Source: Methanolobus vulcani (GTDB lineage Archaea > Halobacteriota > Methanosarcinia > Methanosarcinales > Methanosarcinaceae). From it: DNA of 64,000 nt. The notes under the pieces are model-generated. The model was not told the origin of the DNA and searched no databases. It worked only from the letters and a program-made list of their open reading frames with translations. The position numbers and the translations under genes are program-made. The DNA lies in the NCBI RefSeq assembly GCF_006546655.1, contig NZ_VIAQ01000019.1, positions 124,001-188,000 on the forward strand, given 5' to 3'. Positions 34,663 through 43,454 of this stretch are shown here, one piece after another; position 1 is the stretch's first letter; each line of letters opens with the position of its first letter.

Positions 34663-35847
34663 ATGTATCTTACACCTGAAGAAGAAAAAACACTTGATGG
34701 TGAATATGGTCGTAGCCTCCAGAAAGCCATCGAAATACTGGTTGCACTTGGAGACATCTACGGTGCTGACAAACTAATTCCTGTAAAAAGTGCACAGATA
34801 GCCGGAGTATCTTATAAGACAATTGGAGATGCAGGTCTTGAGTGGATATCAGATCTTGAAGGAAAAGTGAAGATCCCCTCAATACTCAATCCTGCCGGTA
34901 TGGACATAGTTCGCTGGGATGAAATGGGAATTGATCCTGTTTTTGCAAAGAAGCAGCAGGAAATCATCGAAGCTTATGCAAAACTAGGTATCCAGACAAA
35001 GTGCACATGCACACCATATTACCTTGAAGGATTCAACGTCACACTTGACGATCACATTGCATGGAGTGAGTCTTCAGCAGTATCATATGCTAATTCAGTT
35101 ATTGGTGCAAGGACAAACCGTGAAGGAGGTCCATCAGCACTCTCCGCAGCACTTGTAGGCAAGACCGCAAACTACGGATACCACCTTGATGAAATGAGAG
35201 AACCTGTGGTAGCAGTGGAAGTTGATTGCGAACTTTCAGGCTCTGACTTTGGTGCTCTTGGTTACGTTGTAGGCAAAACTGTCGGAAGCAGGGTGCCAAT
35301 ATTCTACACGAAGAACGAACCTTCAAAGAACGAGATGAAAGCCCTCGGTGCAGCCCTTGCAGCATCCGGCGCTGTGGCACTATATCATATAGAAGGCGTC
35401 ACACCTGAGGCAGTCAGGAACAAATTTACAAGGCCTGATGAAGTCATCCCTGTCGAAAGAACACAGATAGACGAGGTCTATGAAGCTAATAAGGATATAC
35501 AGTCCAGCGAAATCATCACCGTTGGATGTCCACACTGTTCTGTTGAGGAACTGGAAGAGATTGCAGGACTTGTTGAAGGGAAGAAACTACAAAAGGAGAT
35601 GTGGGTATGCACTGCAAGGGAAGTCGCTGAAAGGCATCCTGACCTTGTGCAGAGAATTGAGAAAAGCGGTGCAAAGGTTGTCTGTGACACATGCATGGTA
35701 GTCTCACCTGCCACGAACAAGTATGCTTCTATAACAGTAAATTCCGGTAAGGCTCTTGCCTATGTTCCAAGCATGTGCAAAGTAGCTGCAAAATATGCGA
35801 GCATTGAGGACTGCATTAAAGAGGCAGGTGTTGTTGATGAAAATTAA
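34663..35847 (+). CDS. Phosphomevalonate dehydratase, large subunit (aconitase X catalytic domain)
   Basis: 394 residues of aconitase X. The protein dehydrates mevalonate 5-phosphate to trans-anhydromevalonate 5-phosphate using a [4Fe-4S] cluster. Cysteines placed for the cluster are seen in TKCTCTPYY, VGCPHCS and CDTCMVVSP. The conserved SESSAVSYANSVIGARTNREGGPSAL block marks the family. The stop overlaps the start of the small subunit gene by 11 bases, as is common for obligate heterodimers. Confidence 0.9.
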   Translation: MYLTPEEEKTLDGEYGRSLQKAIEILVALGDIYGADKLIPVKSAQIAGVSYKTIGDAGLEWISDLEGKVKIPSILNPAGMDIVRWDEMGIDPVFAKKQQEIIEAYAKLGIQTKCTCTPYYLEGFNVTLDDHIAWSESSAVSYANSVIGARTNREGGPSALSAALVGKTANYGYHLDEMREPVVAVEVDCELSGSDFGALGYVVGKTVGSRVPIFYTKNEPSKNEMKALGAALAASGAVALYHIEGVTPEAVRNKFTRPDEVIPVERTQIDEVYEANKDIQSSEIITVGCPHCSVEELEEIAGLVEGKKLQKEMWVCTAREVAERHPDLVQRIEKSGAKVVCDTCMVVSPATNKYASITVNSGKALAYVPSMCKVAAKYASIEDCIKEAGVVDEN

Positions 35848-36241
35848 ATGCAGGACAATTTCCAGAGGCGTTGCAGAAGGAGAAGTTCTCCTTACAAATG
35901 ATGCGATCTCATTCCTTGGAAATGTTGACCCGGAAACCGGAGAAATAGTCGAGCCACAGCACGAACTTTACGGACAGTCAATTGCCGGAAAGGTCCTTGT
36001 TTTTCCTCATGGAAAAGGTTCTACTGTTGGCTCTTACGTAATCTACCAGCTTTTCAAGAATGGTGTAGCTCCTGCTGCAATGATAAATCTAGAATCTGAA
36101 CCAATCGTAGCTGTAGGAGCTATAATATCTGAAGTGCCTCTTGTTGACAGGCTCGAAAATGACCCTTATGAAATTCTGAAAAATGGTGACAGGGTTATTG
36201 TAAACAGTACCGAAGCTTTTGTTGAGTTAAAAGATGAATAA
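35837..36241 (+). CDS. Phosphomevalonate dehydratase, small subunit (aconitase X swivel domain)
   Basis: 134 residues from the ATG at 35837 (M-K-I-K-C-R); the longer ORF with N-terminal extension lies in the large-subunit gene. Signature of the swivelling domain: GVAEGEVLLT, FLGNVDPETGEIV, KGSTVGSYVIYQLFKNG and the EPIVAVGAIISEVPLVD segment. It pairs with the large subunit to form the dehydratase. Third gene of the mevalonate-branch operon; the following radical SAM gene starts 21 bases after it. Confidence 0.9.
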   Translation: MKIKCRTISRGVAEGEVLLTNDAISFLGNVDPETGEIVEPQHELYGQSIAGKVLVFPHGKGSTVGSYVIYQLFKNGVAPAAMINLESEPIVAVGAIISEVPLVDRLENDPYEILKNGDRVIVNSTEAFVELKDE

Positions 36242-36261
36242 TTAAGGTTTAGAGATAATTC

Positions 36262-37368
36262 ATGGATGTCTGTTTTCGCTGGAACAAGAAGAACACATAC
36301 AGTCTTGCTGCACTGGCACCTCTTGTACCAGATGCTTTGAAGGTCAAAAAGCCTCACGATGGAGTAATGATATACAGCTTCGCCACCAGGCAAAAAGATT
36401 CCATCTTTAAAGAAGTAAAAAAAGCAGACACCGAATCTATATTCATAGCAGGCGGTCCTCATCCTTCAGGTGCGCCGGATGAAACACTGGATTTTTTTGA
36501 TTACGTGGTTATCGGTGAAGGTGAAGAGACTTTACCTGAACTTGTTAATGCAATCAAATCAGGGAGGGATGTTTCCACAGTAAAAGGAATTGCTTACAGG
36601 GATGATTCCGGAAAAACTGTAATCACAGAGAAAAGAGAGCCTGTTGACCTTGACAAATATCCATGTTTTAACCCTGATATTGTAATGTCACCACTTGAGA
36701 TCAGCAGGGGTTGTCCTTTCAGGTGCAGGTACTGCCAGACTCCGCGTCTTTTTGGAAATAAAATGAGACATCGAAGTATAGATTCTATCGTTAAATATGC
36801 AAAATATTACCGCGACCTGAGATTCACATCTTCAAACTCAATGGCATACGGTAGTGATGGAATTCATCCACGTTTTGACAAGGTTGAAAAACTCCTATCG
36901 GCACTAAAAGATACTGGAGCAAGGGATATTTTCTTCGGGACTTTTCCGTCTGAGGTTCGACCTGAATTTGTTACCGATGAATCACTGGAACTAATCACAA
37001 AGTACTGTACTAACTCTAAGGTAAGCCTTGGAGCACAATCAGGAAGTGACCGGATCCTGAGAGAAATACTCAGAGGACACACTGTTGATGATGTTGTCCA
37101 TAGCCTTGAACTCTGTTTTGACCATGGGATAACACCTATTGTGGATTTTATGGTTGGTTTCCCCGATGAAACTGAAGAAGAACAGGATATGAGCCTTGAG
37201 CTTATCCAGTGGATTTGCAAAAAAGGAGGGAATGTGCATTCGCATTACCTTACACCACTACCGGGAACACCTTTTGCTGATGTGAAAACATCACCTGTAA
37301 GTAAGCGCTACAAAAAAGTGATGGGGAAACTGGCACTTACAGGCAAGGCAACCGGCACGTGGGAATAA
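36262..37368 (+). CDS. B12-binding/radical SAM protein (MJ1487 type)
   Basis: 368 residues. N-terminal ~110 residues resemble a cobalamin-binding Rossmann domain (MIYSFATRQ, IAGGPHPSGAP, VIGEGEETLPEL); the radical SAM core has the CxxxCxxC motif in SRGCPFRCRYCQTP, followed by GAQSGSDRILREI and a C-terminal DFMVGFPDETEEE segment. Belongs to the archaeal MJ1487 class of B12/radical SAM proteins, substrate unknown; likely a methyltransferase or a modification enzyme. It may belong to the operon of the preceding mevalonate genes. Confidence 0.85.
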   Translation: MDVCFRWNKKNTYSLAALAPLVPDALKVKKPHDGVMIYSFATRQKDSIFKEVKKADTESIFIAGGPHPSGAPDETLDFFDYVVIGEGEETLPELVNAIKSGRDVSTVKGIAYRDDSGKTVITEKREPVDLDKYPCFNPDIVMSPLEISRGCPFRCRYCQTPRLFGNKMRHRSIDSIVKYAKYYRDLRFTSSNSMAYGSDGIHPRFDKVEKLLSALKDTGARDIFFGTFPSEVRPEFVTDESLELITKYCTNSKVSLGAQSGSDRILREILRGHTVDDVVHSLELCFDHGITPIVDFMVGFPDETEEEQDMSLELIQWICKKGGNVHSHYLTPLPGTPFADVKTSPVSKRYKKVMGKLALTGKATGTWE

Positions 37369-37377
37369 TACTATAAT

Positions 37378-38094
37378 TCATTTTAATTCTGGTCTTTTGA
37401 ACTTGTGCTCTACGAATTCACTATTATAGTAGACAAATACTGTAATTTCCGCACCTTTGTTGAACTTACGCATTTCCCTATCGTACACACCCTGTACGTG
37501 TTTCAGTTTATTCTTGCTGAAGTGTTGTTCTGCTTTTTTGAAGAACTCTATTAGCTGGGAAAGATAACCGGTTTCGTATGATTTAATCTGGTCTGCAATC
37601 TCACTGGCTTCTTCATTAATAATCTCTGTGTGATAGCAACCGTGCTGGTTAAGGCCGCTTATCTGCCTCCAGTCTACATTGCCATCCTCATCTGGTTCAC
37701 GGTGAAGCATGTAAGGATAAAGACTGCAAATTGTGGGGCGCTGGTCATAGATTTTGCATCGGTTTTCTTCATTGAGGAAAATGCATGAACCATCTTTTTT
37801 TGCTTTTAGTGCATAGCCGGATACGTAGAAACGACCTTGCCGGTCACAAAGTTCAAAGTATGGTGCAGGTTCCATGCAGTCTGAATCAATCTGTTTCATC
37901 CTGATGGCATCTTCGTTCAGAAGAAAAACATGGTCATTGAACTGCCTTGTACAGCAGCGGGCACAGAAATCACATTCAAAGCCAACTTCCTGTATAATAG
38001 ATATGAGCTCTTCATTGGGATAATCTTGTACACCCTGAAGCTCGTCTTTTACTGCTTCCAGCTGTTTCTCAATTGCCGGGATTATTTTGATCAA
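37378..38094 (-). CDS. YkgJ-type cysteine cluster protein
   Basis: 238 residues with the zinc/iron cysteine cluster of the YkgJ family: FECDFCARCCTRQ near residues 35-48, and CKIYDQRPTICSLYPY about 80 residues later. The C-terminal part is helical and basic. A metalloprotein of unknown role, found widely in methanogens. The stop is 10 bases from the convergent radical SAM gene. Confidence 0.87.
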   Translation of the reverse strand: MIKIIPAIEKQLEAVKDELQGVQDYPNEELISIIQEVGFECDFCARCCTRQFNDHVFLLNEDAIRMKQIDSDCMEPAPYFELCDRQGRFYVSGYALKAKKDGSCIFLNEENRCKIYDQRPTICSLYPYMLHREPDEDGNVDWRQISGLNQHGCYHTEIINEEASEIADQIKSYETGYLSQLIEFFKKAEQHFSKNKLKHVQGVYDREMRKFNKGAEITVFVYYNSEFVEHKFKRPELK

Positions 38095-38292
38095 CTCCTG
38101 CTAATATGGATGCATAATCTCTGCTGTCTACAAGTAATTTTGCCCTTGCGTTCCCGCAAGCTTTAATACTAAGCATTACGTCTAGAAGTAAACTCAACGA
38201 CTAGAACTATATATCTAGGTTAAACATAAAATAACTTAAAATTAACATTAATTTACAAATAATTTTAAATAATAATTCAAGAGGATTTTATC

Positions 38293-38466
38293 ATGGGTAA
38301 AACAGGCAGCATTGAATGGTCAAAAGTAAAGGGACGCAAAGGAAGAACAATCAAAGTACCAAAGTGCAGGGAAGGAAAAGCTCATCCAGGACCAGCACAG
38401 AGATACATGTCATCCGGTGCAAAGAGGAGATTCCTCAGCAGATCACCAAAATCAATTGTAAGGTGA
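38293..38466 (+). CDS. Small basic conserved protein (DUF5350 type)
   Basis: 57 residues: begins [11 protein letters not shown] and ends [12 protein letters not shown], Lys/Arg/Pro-rich throughout ([31 protein letters not shown]). Short, basic, matches a methanogen-wide family of unknown function, possibly ribosome- or nucleic-acid-bound. AGAGGA stands 8 bases before the ATG, and a TATA-like ACTATATATCT lies at about 38206-38216. A T-rich tract after the stop probably terminates it. It is in a different frame from the longer ORF often reported here. Confidence 0.85.
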   Translation: MGKTGSIEWSKVKGRKGRTIKVPKCREGKAHPGPAQRYMSSGAKRRFLSRSPKSIVR

Positions 38467-38577
38467 GTTTTCTCACTTACATCAATCTTTTTTTCTTTTA
38501 TCTATTATTTCGATATCTTTTTTTCAATTGTGAGTAGCTTACTCTTTCTTCGTGAAGAACTCAACCAACCCGATATG

Positions 38578-38586
38578 CTTATATAG
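38578..38586 (+). promoter_or_regulatory. TATA box of the thermosome gene
   Basis: CTTATATAG, a canonical archaeal TATA core about 75 bases before the ATG at 38659, leaving an untranslated leader of ~50 bases. AGGAGG precedes the ATG by about nine bases. Confidence 0.6.
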
Positions 38587-38658
38587 AACTACAAACATTA
38601 AAAAACGACTTGAGAATAAATGTCATTCTAATTTCATAACATAGGAGGATAGACAATT

Positions 38659-40311
38659 ATGGCAGGACAGATGGCAGGACAGCCAATTTTCATATTAAGA
38701 GAAGGAAGCCAGAGAACCAGAGGCAGAGAAGCACAGAGCAACAACATCATGGCTGCTAAAGCAGTCGCTGAAGCTGTAAGAACAACACTTGGTCCAAAAG
38801 GAATGGACAAGATGCTTGTAGACAGTCTCGGAGATGTAGTTATCACAAACGATGGTGCAACCATCCTTAAAGAGATGGACATCGAGCACCCTGCAGCAAA
38901 GATGATCGTTGAAGTTTCCAAGACACAGGACGATGAAGTCGGTGACGGAACAACAACAGCTGCTGTAATTGCCGGTGAACTCCTCAAGAAGGCAGAAGAA
39001 CTTATCGAGCAGGATGTACACCCAACAATCATCGCATCCGGTTACAGAATGGCTTCAGAGAAAGCAGGCGAGATCATCAAGACACTCGCAAAATCAGTTA
39101 CCAGAGAGAACAGGGACATTCTCATCAACATCTCCGGAACAGCAATGACCGGAAAGGGTGCAGAAGCAACAAAGGAAGTCCTTGCAAACGTCACAGTTGA
39201 CGCTATCACAAGCATTGCCGATGAAGACAACAATGTTGACATGGACAATATCAAGGTAGAGAAGAAGGCTGGTGCACGTATCGAGGAAACCGAGCTCATA
39301 AAGGGCATGATCATCGACAAAGAGCGTGTACACACCAACATGCCAAAGAAGGTCGAGAACGCAAAGATCGCACTCATCAACACAGCAATCGAACTCAAAG
39401 ACACAGAAGTCGATGCTGAGATCTCAATCACATCACCTGAAATGCTCCAGTCATTCCTTGACCAGGAAGAAAAGATGATCAAGGACCTTGTTGACAAGGT
39501 AACCGGCAGCGGTGCAAATGTCGTATTCTGCCAGAAGGGAATCGATGATATGGCACAGCACTACCTTGCAAAGGCAGGCGTATTCGCAATCAGACGTGTA
39601 AAGAAGAGCGACATGCAGAAGCTTGCAAGAGCAACTGGTGGAAAGCTGGTCACAAATGTCGATGAGATCACAGAAGCTGACATGGGTAAGGCAGACCTTG
39701 TAGAAGAGAAGAAGATTGGCGGCGACCCAATGACCTTCGTAACAGGCTGTGACAATCCAAAGGCAGTTTCAATCCTCCTCCGTGGTGGAACTGAGCACGT
39801 TATCGACAACATCGAGAGAGCACTCAACGATTCCCTCAGAGTAGTCGGCGTAGCAATCGAAGACGAGAAACTTGTAGCTGGCGGCGGATCACCTGAAGTA
39901 GAAGTCGCACTCAGACTCCAGGAATACGCAGCAACACTCAGCGGCAGAGAGCAGCTTGCAGTCAAGGCATTCGCAGAGGCTCTTGAAGTAATTCCAAGAA
40001 CCCTTGCAGAGAACGCAGGTCTTGACCCAATAGACATGCTCATGGAGCTCCGTGCACACCACGAGAAGGGTGTAAAGACAGCAGGTCTCAACGTCTACGA
40101 AGGAAAGGTAATCGATATGTGGGAAGCTGGAGTCGTAGAGCCACTCAGAGTAAAGACCCAGGCGATCAACGCAGCAGCAGAATCCGCAGTAATGATCCTC
40201 AGGATCGATGACATAATCGCATCCAGACAGGGAGCACCTGGACCATCCGCAGAAGACATGGTTCCAAACCTCCCACCAGGAATGGGCGGTATGCCAGGCA
40301 TGGATATGTAA
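38659..40311 (+). CDS. thsA: Thermosome (group II chaperonin) subunit
   Basis: 550 residues, the full-length group II chaperonin subunit. ATP-binding [12 protein letters not shown] and catalytic [32 protein letters not shown] and the flexible GGMPGMDM tail (typical GGM repeats) are all visible. Folds cytosolic proteins in an eight- or nine-membered ring. Strong SD AGGAGG and codon usage rich in preferred codons suggest high expression. Alpha/beta subunit status cannot be fixed from one gene. Confidence 0.96.
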   Translation: MAGQMAGQPIFILREGSQRTRGREAQSNNIMAAKAVAEAVRTTLGPKGMDKMLVDSLGDVVITNDGATILKEMDIEHPAAKMIVEVSKTQDDEVGDGTTTAAVIAGELLKKAEELIEQDVHPTIIASGYRMASEKAGEIIKTLAKSVTRENRDILINISGTAMTGKGAEATKEVLANVTVDAITSIADEDNNVDMDNIKVEKKAGARIEETELIKGMIIDKERVHTNMPKKVENAKIALINTAIELKDTEVDAEISITSPEMLQSFLDQEEKMIKDLVDKVTGSGANVVFCQKGIDDMAQHYLAKAGVFAIRRVKKSDMQKLARATGGKLVTNVDEITEADMGKADLVEEKKIGGDPMTFVTGCDNPKAVSILLRGGTEHVIDNIERALNDSLRVVGVAIEDEKLVAGGGSPEVEVALRLQEYAATLSGREQLAVKAFAEALEVIPRTLAENAGLDPIDMLMELRAHHEKGVKTAGLNVYEGKVIDMWEAGVVEPLRVKTQAINAAAESAVMILRIDDIIASRQGAPGPSAEDMVPNLPPGMGGMPGMDM

Positions 40312-40346
40312 ATATCCTGAAAAAAAGATTTATAAATCTAAACTTA

Positions 40347-40388
40347 TTTGCGCAGGTTCGCTTGAATTCTGCGCAAAACCGCTTTTTT
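40347..40388 (+). terminator. Thermosome terminator hairpin
   Basis: TTTGCGCAG (40347-40355) pairs perfectly with CTGCGCAAA (40369-40377), a 9-bp stem, followed by ACCGCTTTTTT. It lies ~36 bases after the thermosome stop and may also serve the convergent cdc6 gene. Confidence 0.75.
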
Positions 40389-40416
40389 GAATTATTATTA
40401 ATAACTGAAAAATAAA

Positions 40417-41529
40417 TTACTCAAGACATTTGAGTATATCTTCCGAATCATAAACAGGTGCAACATACCTGGTTCTTCCACGCATACCCTTGCCTGAAAA
40501 ATCAGCATCAATAAGCCTGGAGATGTGCATTTTTTCGATTAGCTCATAAAAACGAGTGTAACCAAGACCAGTTATCTCATGGAATGATTTGTAAAGCTCA
40601 CCTGTTGGAAGACTGCTATCCTTTGCTATCAGACCTAGTAATATCTTCTCATGGTCAGAAAGTGATTTGATATTGCGACACAGATGCAGGAGTCTTGAAG
40701 CTTCATAGGCTTTGTCAACATCTTCAACAGAAACAGTGCGGCTTGCCCTTCTTTCCGCATTAAGACCTGAACGTTTCAAAAGATCGATACCAATTCTCAG
40801 GTCTCCTGTCCTGTCCACATAAGTAACAACTTTATCGAGCGCTTCATCGGATACAACATCCTGGAAAAAAGCATGTTTCACACGATTGGATATGATATCA
40901 GCAATCTCGGCTATTTCATATCTTGGGAATGCAATTTCTTCTGGCAGAAATACAGAACCCACACGTGGATCAAAACTGTAAGGAATACCAACATCACTGA
41001 TAATGGCTATTACAGAAATCCTTGCTCCGGGATACTGCTCATGTGCCCTTAAAAGTGAGTACATAACCTCATCTGCATGTCCTTCCGGGAAAAGGTAATT
41101 GATATCGTCAAGAGCTACAACAAGTGTCTTGTTTGAATCCAGCAGGTACTTAATAACTTTCTCAAAAAGTCTCCTGAATGATATTCCAGATGAAGGTGGC
41201 GTGATGTGAACCAGTTGTTCATATATTCTGGAAACAACCGCAAACCTGGTAGAGTCAATCTGACAGTTTACTTTCACAAAAGCAACATCATCAGTATATT
41301 CTTTAACCTCGTTGAAGACTTTCATTACAGCAGTTGTCTTTCCTGTGCCGGGAGGACCTTTTACAAGACAATTAACAGGCCGCATTCCTCTTAACGCAGG
41401 TTTGAGACTAAAACGAAGAGCCTGCATCTGGGAATCCCTGTGTACGAAATATTCCGGCAGGTAATCAAATTCAAGTACCTCCCCGTTGCTGAAAATAGTT
41501 TCATCCCACAAAAGCATGTCTTTGCTCAA
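40417..41529 (-). CDS. cdc6: Orc1/Cdc6 replication initiator
   Basis: 370 residues with AAA+ ATPase features: Walker A GPPGTGKTT, Walker B LVVALDDIN, an R-finger/sensor region, then a winged-helix C-terminus (HEITGLGYTRFYELIEKM). It binds origins and loads MCM helicase. The sequence is closer to the second, divergent Orc1/Cdc6 type of methanosarcinas (inference). No ORB repeat was recognised in the ~240-base upstream gap, so this gene does not mark an origin by itself. Confidence 0.9.
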   Translation of the reverse strand: MSKDMLLWDETIFSNGEVLEFDYLPEYFVHRDSQMQALRFSLKPALRGMRPVNCLVKGPPGTGKTTAVMKVFNEVKEYTDDVAFVKVNCQIDSTRFAVVSRIYEQLVHITPPSSGISFRRLFEKVIKYLLDSNKTLVVALDDINYLFPEGHADEVMYSLLRAHEQYPGARISVIAIISDVGIPYSFDPRVGSVFLPEEIAFPRYEIAEIADIISNRVKHAFFQDVVSDEALDKVVTYVDRTGDLRIGIDLLKRSGLNAERRASRTVSVEDVDKAYEASRLLHLCRNIKSLSDHEKILLGLIAKDSSLPTGELYKSFHEITGLGYTRFYELIEKMHISRLIDADFSGKGMRGRTRYVAPVYDSEDILKCLE

Positions 41530-41771
41530 TTGAACTCCCCTCTTGCCAGATAATTAATCATCATTACTCATAACCATTGTTAATTGCCATTATTACCAGC
41601 TATTGTCATCTGCCATTTTTAATAATAAGATAATCTGATGTGTTTCAGAATTCACTTTGCAAGACTAATATAATTATTTGCGCATAATAACTTTTTGCTT
41701 TTGTCCGGCATAAATCAGATACGGCAATGAATTATCAGGATATAACACAGTATTAATAAATATATAATGCT

Positions 41772-42950
41772 TCATACCAGTGCAGTGATATCTGAAACGG
41801 TTTTCACAAGTGATTCAAGTTCATCTTCTGTATTGTACAGTCCAAATGATGCCCTCACAGTACCATTGACACCAAGACTGGAAACTCCGGGCATTGCACA
41901 GTGGTAACCACTTCTGACGCATATACCTTTGGTCTGGTCAAGTATCATTGCAACATCATGTGCATTCATACCAATGACATTGAATGGAACGACTCCTGCA
42001 CGTTTTTCTGGACCATATACTTCCACGCCTTCGATATCTGCAAGACGTGAAGCTGCATCTCTGGCAAGCTCAAACTCATGTTTTTCTATGGAATCCACAC
42101 CCAGTTCTGCGACATATTCTACTGCACGACCAAGACCTATTACACTTGGGATATTAGGAGTTCCTGCCTCAAATTTTGCAGGACTTGGCTCCATCTTGAA
42201 AGTTTCCTTTGTAACAGAATTAACCATTCCACCACCAAGGAACAATGGTTGGATCTCATCCGGGTCTTTGATATATAGAACACCTGTCCCCTGCGGACCA
42301 AGCAAACCCTTATGTCCCGGGCAGACAAAGAAATCAGGATCAAGAGATTTCATATCAATTGACATGTTTCCTGCGGATTGTGAACAATCCACAAGTATCA
42401 TAACACCTGCCTGTTTTGCTATTTTAGTTATCTTTCCAACGTCCTGTATAGAACCGAATACATTAGAAACATGATTCACAGCTATAAGTCGGGTGTTGTC
42501 TTTGATAGCGTTGCGAATATCTTCAGGATCGACAACGCCAGTGATATCAACGTCAACAACAGTTACTTCAACACCTATTTCCTTCAGGCGAACCCATGGA
42601 AGCAGATTGGAATGATGCTCAACAAGTGTTACGATTACATGGTCCCCTTTTTTCCATGGGAACCCTCTGGAAACAATATTGAGACTTTCCGTAGCATTCT
42701 TTGTAAATATCGTTTTTTCAGCATCAATATTAAAGAAGGATGCCACTGATTCCCTTGCATCCTCATAATGATTGGTTGTTTCCCGGGCAAGCCTATGAGC
42801 CCCACGGCCATGGTTTGCAGCATATTTGAAAAAATAGTCCTGCATTGCATAAACAGCCTGAACTGGAGTCTGGGTAGTGGCTGCATTATCAAGATAGATA
42901 ACTTCTTTTAATACGGGAAAATCTTCCCTGACACTGAGAACATCATACAT
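41772..42950 (-). CDS. sufS: Cysteine desulfurase, SufS type
   Basis: 393 residues from the ATG at 42950 (M-Y-D-V-L-S-V-R-E); a longer N-terminal ORF extension overlaps the upstream small gene and is rejected. PLP enzyme that takes sulfur from cysteine for iron-sulfur or thiolation chemistry. PLP lysine in CPGHKGLLGPQGTG, and catalytic cysteine in RSGYHCAMP (SufS-type loop). Upstream, 40 bases away, is a 46-codon gene in the same direction. Confidence 0.92.
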   Translation of the reverse strand: MYDVLSVREDFPVLKEVIYLDNAATTQTPVQAVYAMQDYFFKYAANHGRGAHRLARETTNHYEDARESVASFFNIDAEKTIFTKNATESLNIVSRGFPWKKGDHVIVTLVEHHSNLLPWVRLKEIGVEVTVVDVDITGVVDPEDIRNAIKDNTRLIAVNHVSNVFGSIQDVGKITKIAKQAGVMILVDCSQSAGNMSIDMKSLDPDFFVCPGHKGLLGPQGTGVLYIKDPDEIQPLFLGGGMVNSVTKETFKMEPSPAKFEAGTPNIPSVIGLGRAVEYVAELGVDSIEKHEFELARDAASRLADIEGVEVYGPEKRAGVVPFNVIGMNAHDVAMILDQTKGICVRSGYHCAMPGVSSLGVNGTVRASFGLYNTEDELESLVKTVSDITALV

Positions 42951-42990
42951 AGGGAGCACTATGCAGAGAAAATAAAAATAGTTTTGCAGG

Positions 42991-43131
42991 CTATTTTGCC
43001 TGCACACCGCCTACCATGAAGCGATAAAGCTCCATATCCTCAGCGGAGAGTTTGTCTTTTGATATTCCAGCAACCACTGCATGGCAGTCTCTGGATACAT
43101 CTGTTTTTCTGTATTTCTTCGTGTCTCTCAT
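42991..43131 (-). CDS. 46-residue protein upstream of sufS
   Basis: Unreported short frame: starts ATG 43131, ends TAG 42991, preceded by the perfect site GGAGGTAAAAT, and begins M-R-D-T-K-K-Y-R-K. The middle DVSRDCHAVVAGIS has a single cysteine, the end LSAEDMELYRFMVGG is helical. A TATA-like TATATATAA lies about 55 bases upstream. The gene lies 40 bases before sufS, on the same strand, so it is probably cotranscribed; the single cysteine allows a sulfur-carrier or regulator idea (speculative). No family recognised. Confidence 0.7.
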   Translation of the reverse strand: MRDTKKYRKTDVSRDCHAVVAGISKDKLSAEDMELYRFMVGGVQAK

Positions 43132-43433
43132 ATTTTACCTCCGGTCTCTCTTTTTAAGTTGTTTGCCAGGATTCGGCATACTGCTAAATTATATATACAT
43201 CCTAACAATATTTATTTACACATTGCGTGCTAAATACTATAGTTGTCCCACATAATATAAATACCTTCTGGTTATGAATTTTAAGATGAGGATTTAAGAA
43301 AAGAAGAGTAGTTGCAAATAAAAATGAAACAACGAATGGATTAGTAAATAAAAGCACTCACATCTTATTTTATTGATCAGTATTACTACACACCACCCTG
43401 AGCAATGTTATCTTGTCGTAAAAGATATAATAT
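43132..43433. other. Divergent promoter region (small gene and YcaO gene)
   Basis: About 300 bases without credible ORF. Minus-strand TATA-like TATATATAATTT near 43182-43193 serves the small gene; on the plus strand AAGATATAATATA (43423-43434) is the TATA box of the YcaO gene, and another TATA-like run CATAATATAAATACC at ~43251-43265 may drive a longer leader. No RNA structure could be supported. Confidence 0.5.
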
Positions 43434-43454
43434 ATGCAGAGACTCTCGCTAATC

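Noticed and set aside
41530-41771. Replication origin next to cdc6
   Set aside because: AT-rich but no repeated ORB-like motif could be found by eye.
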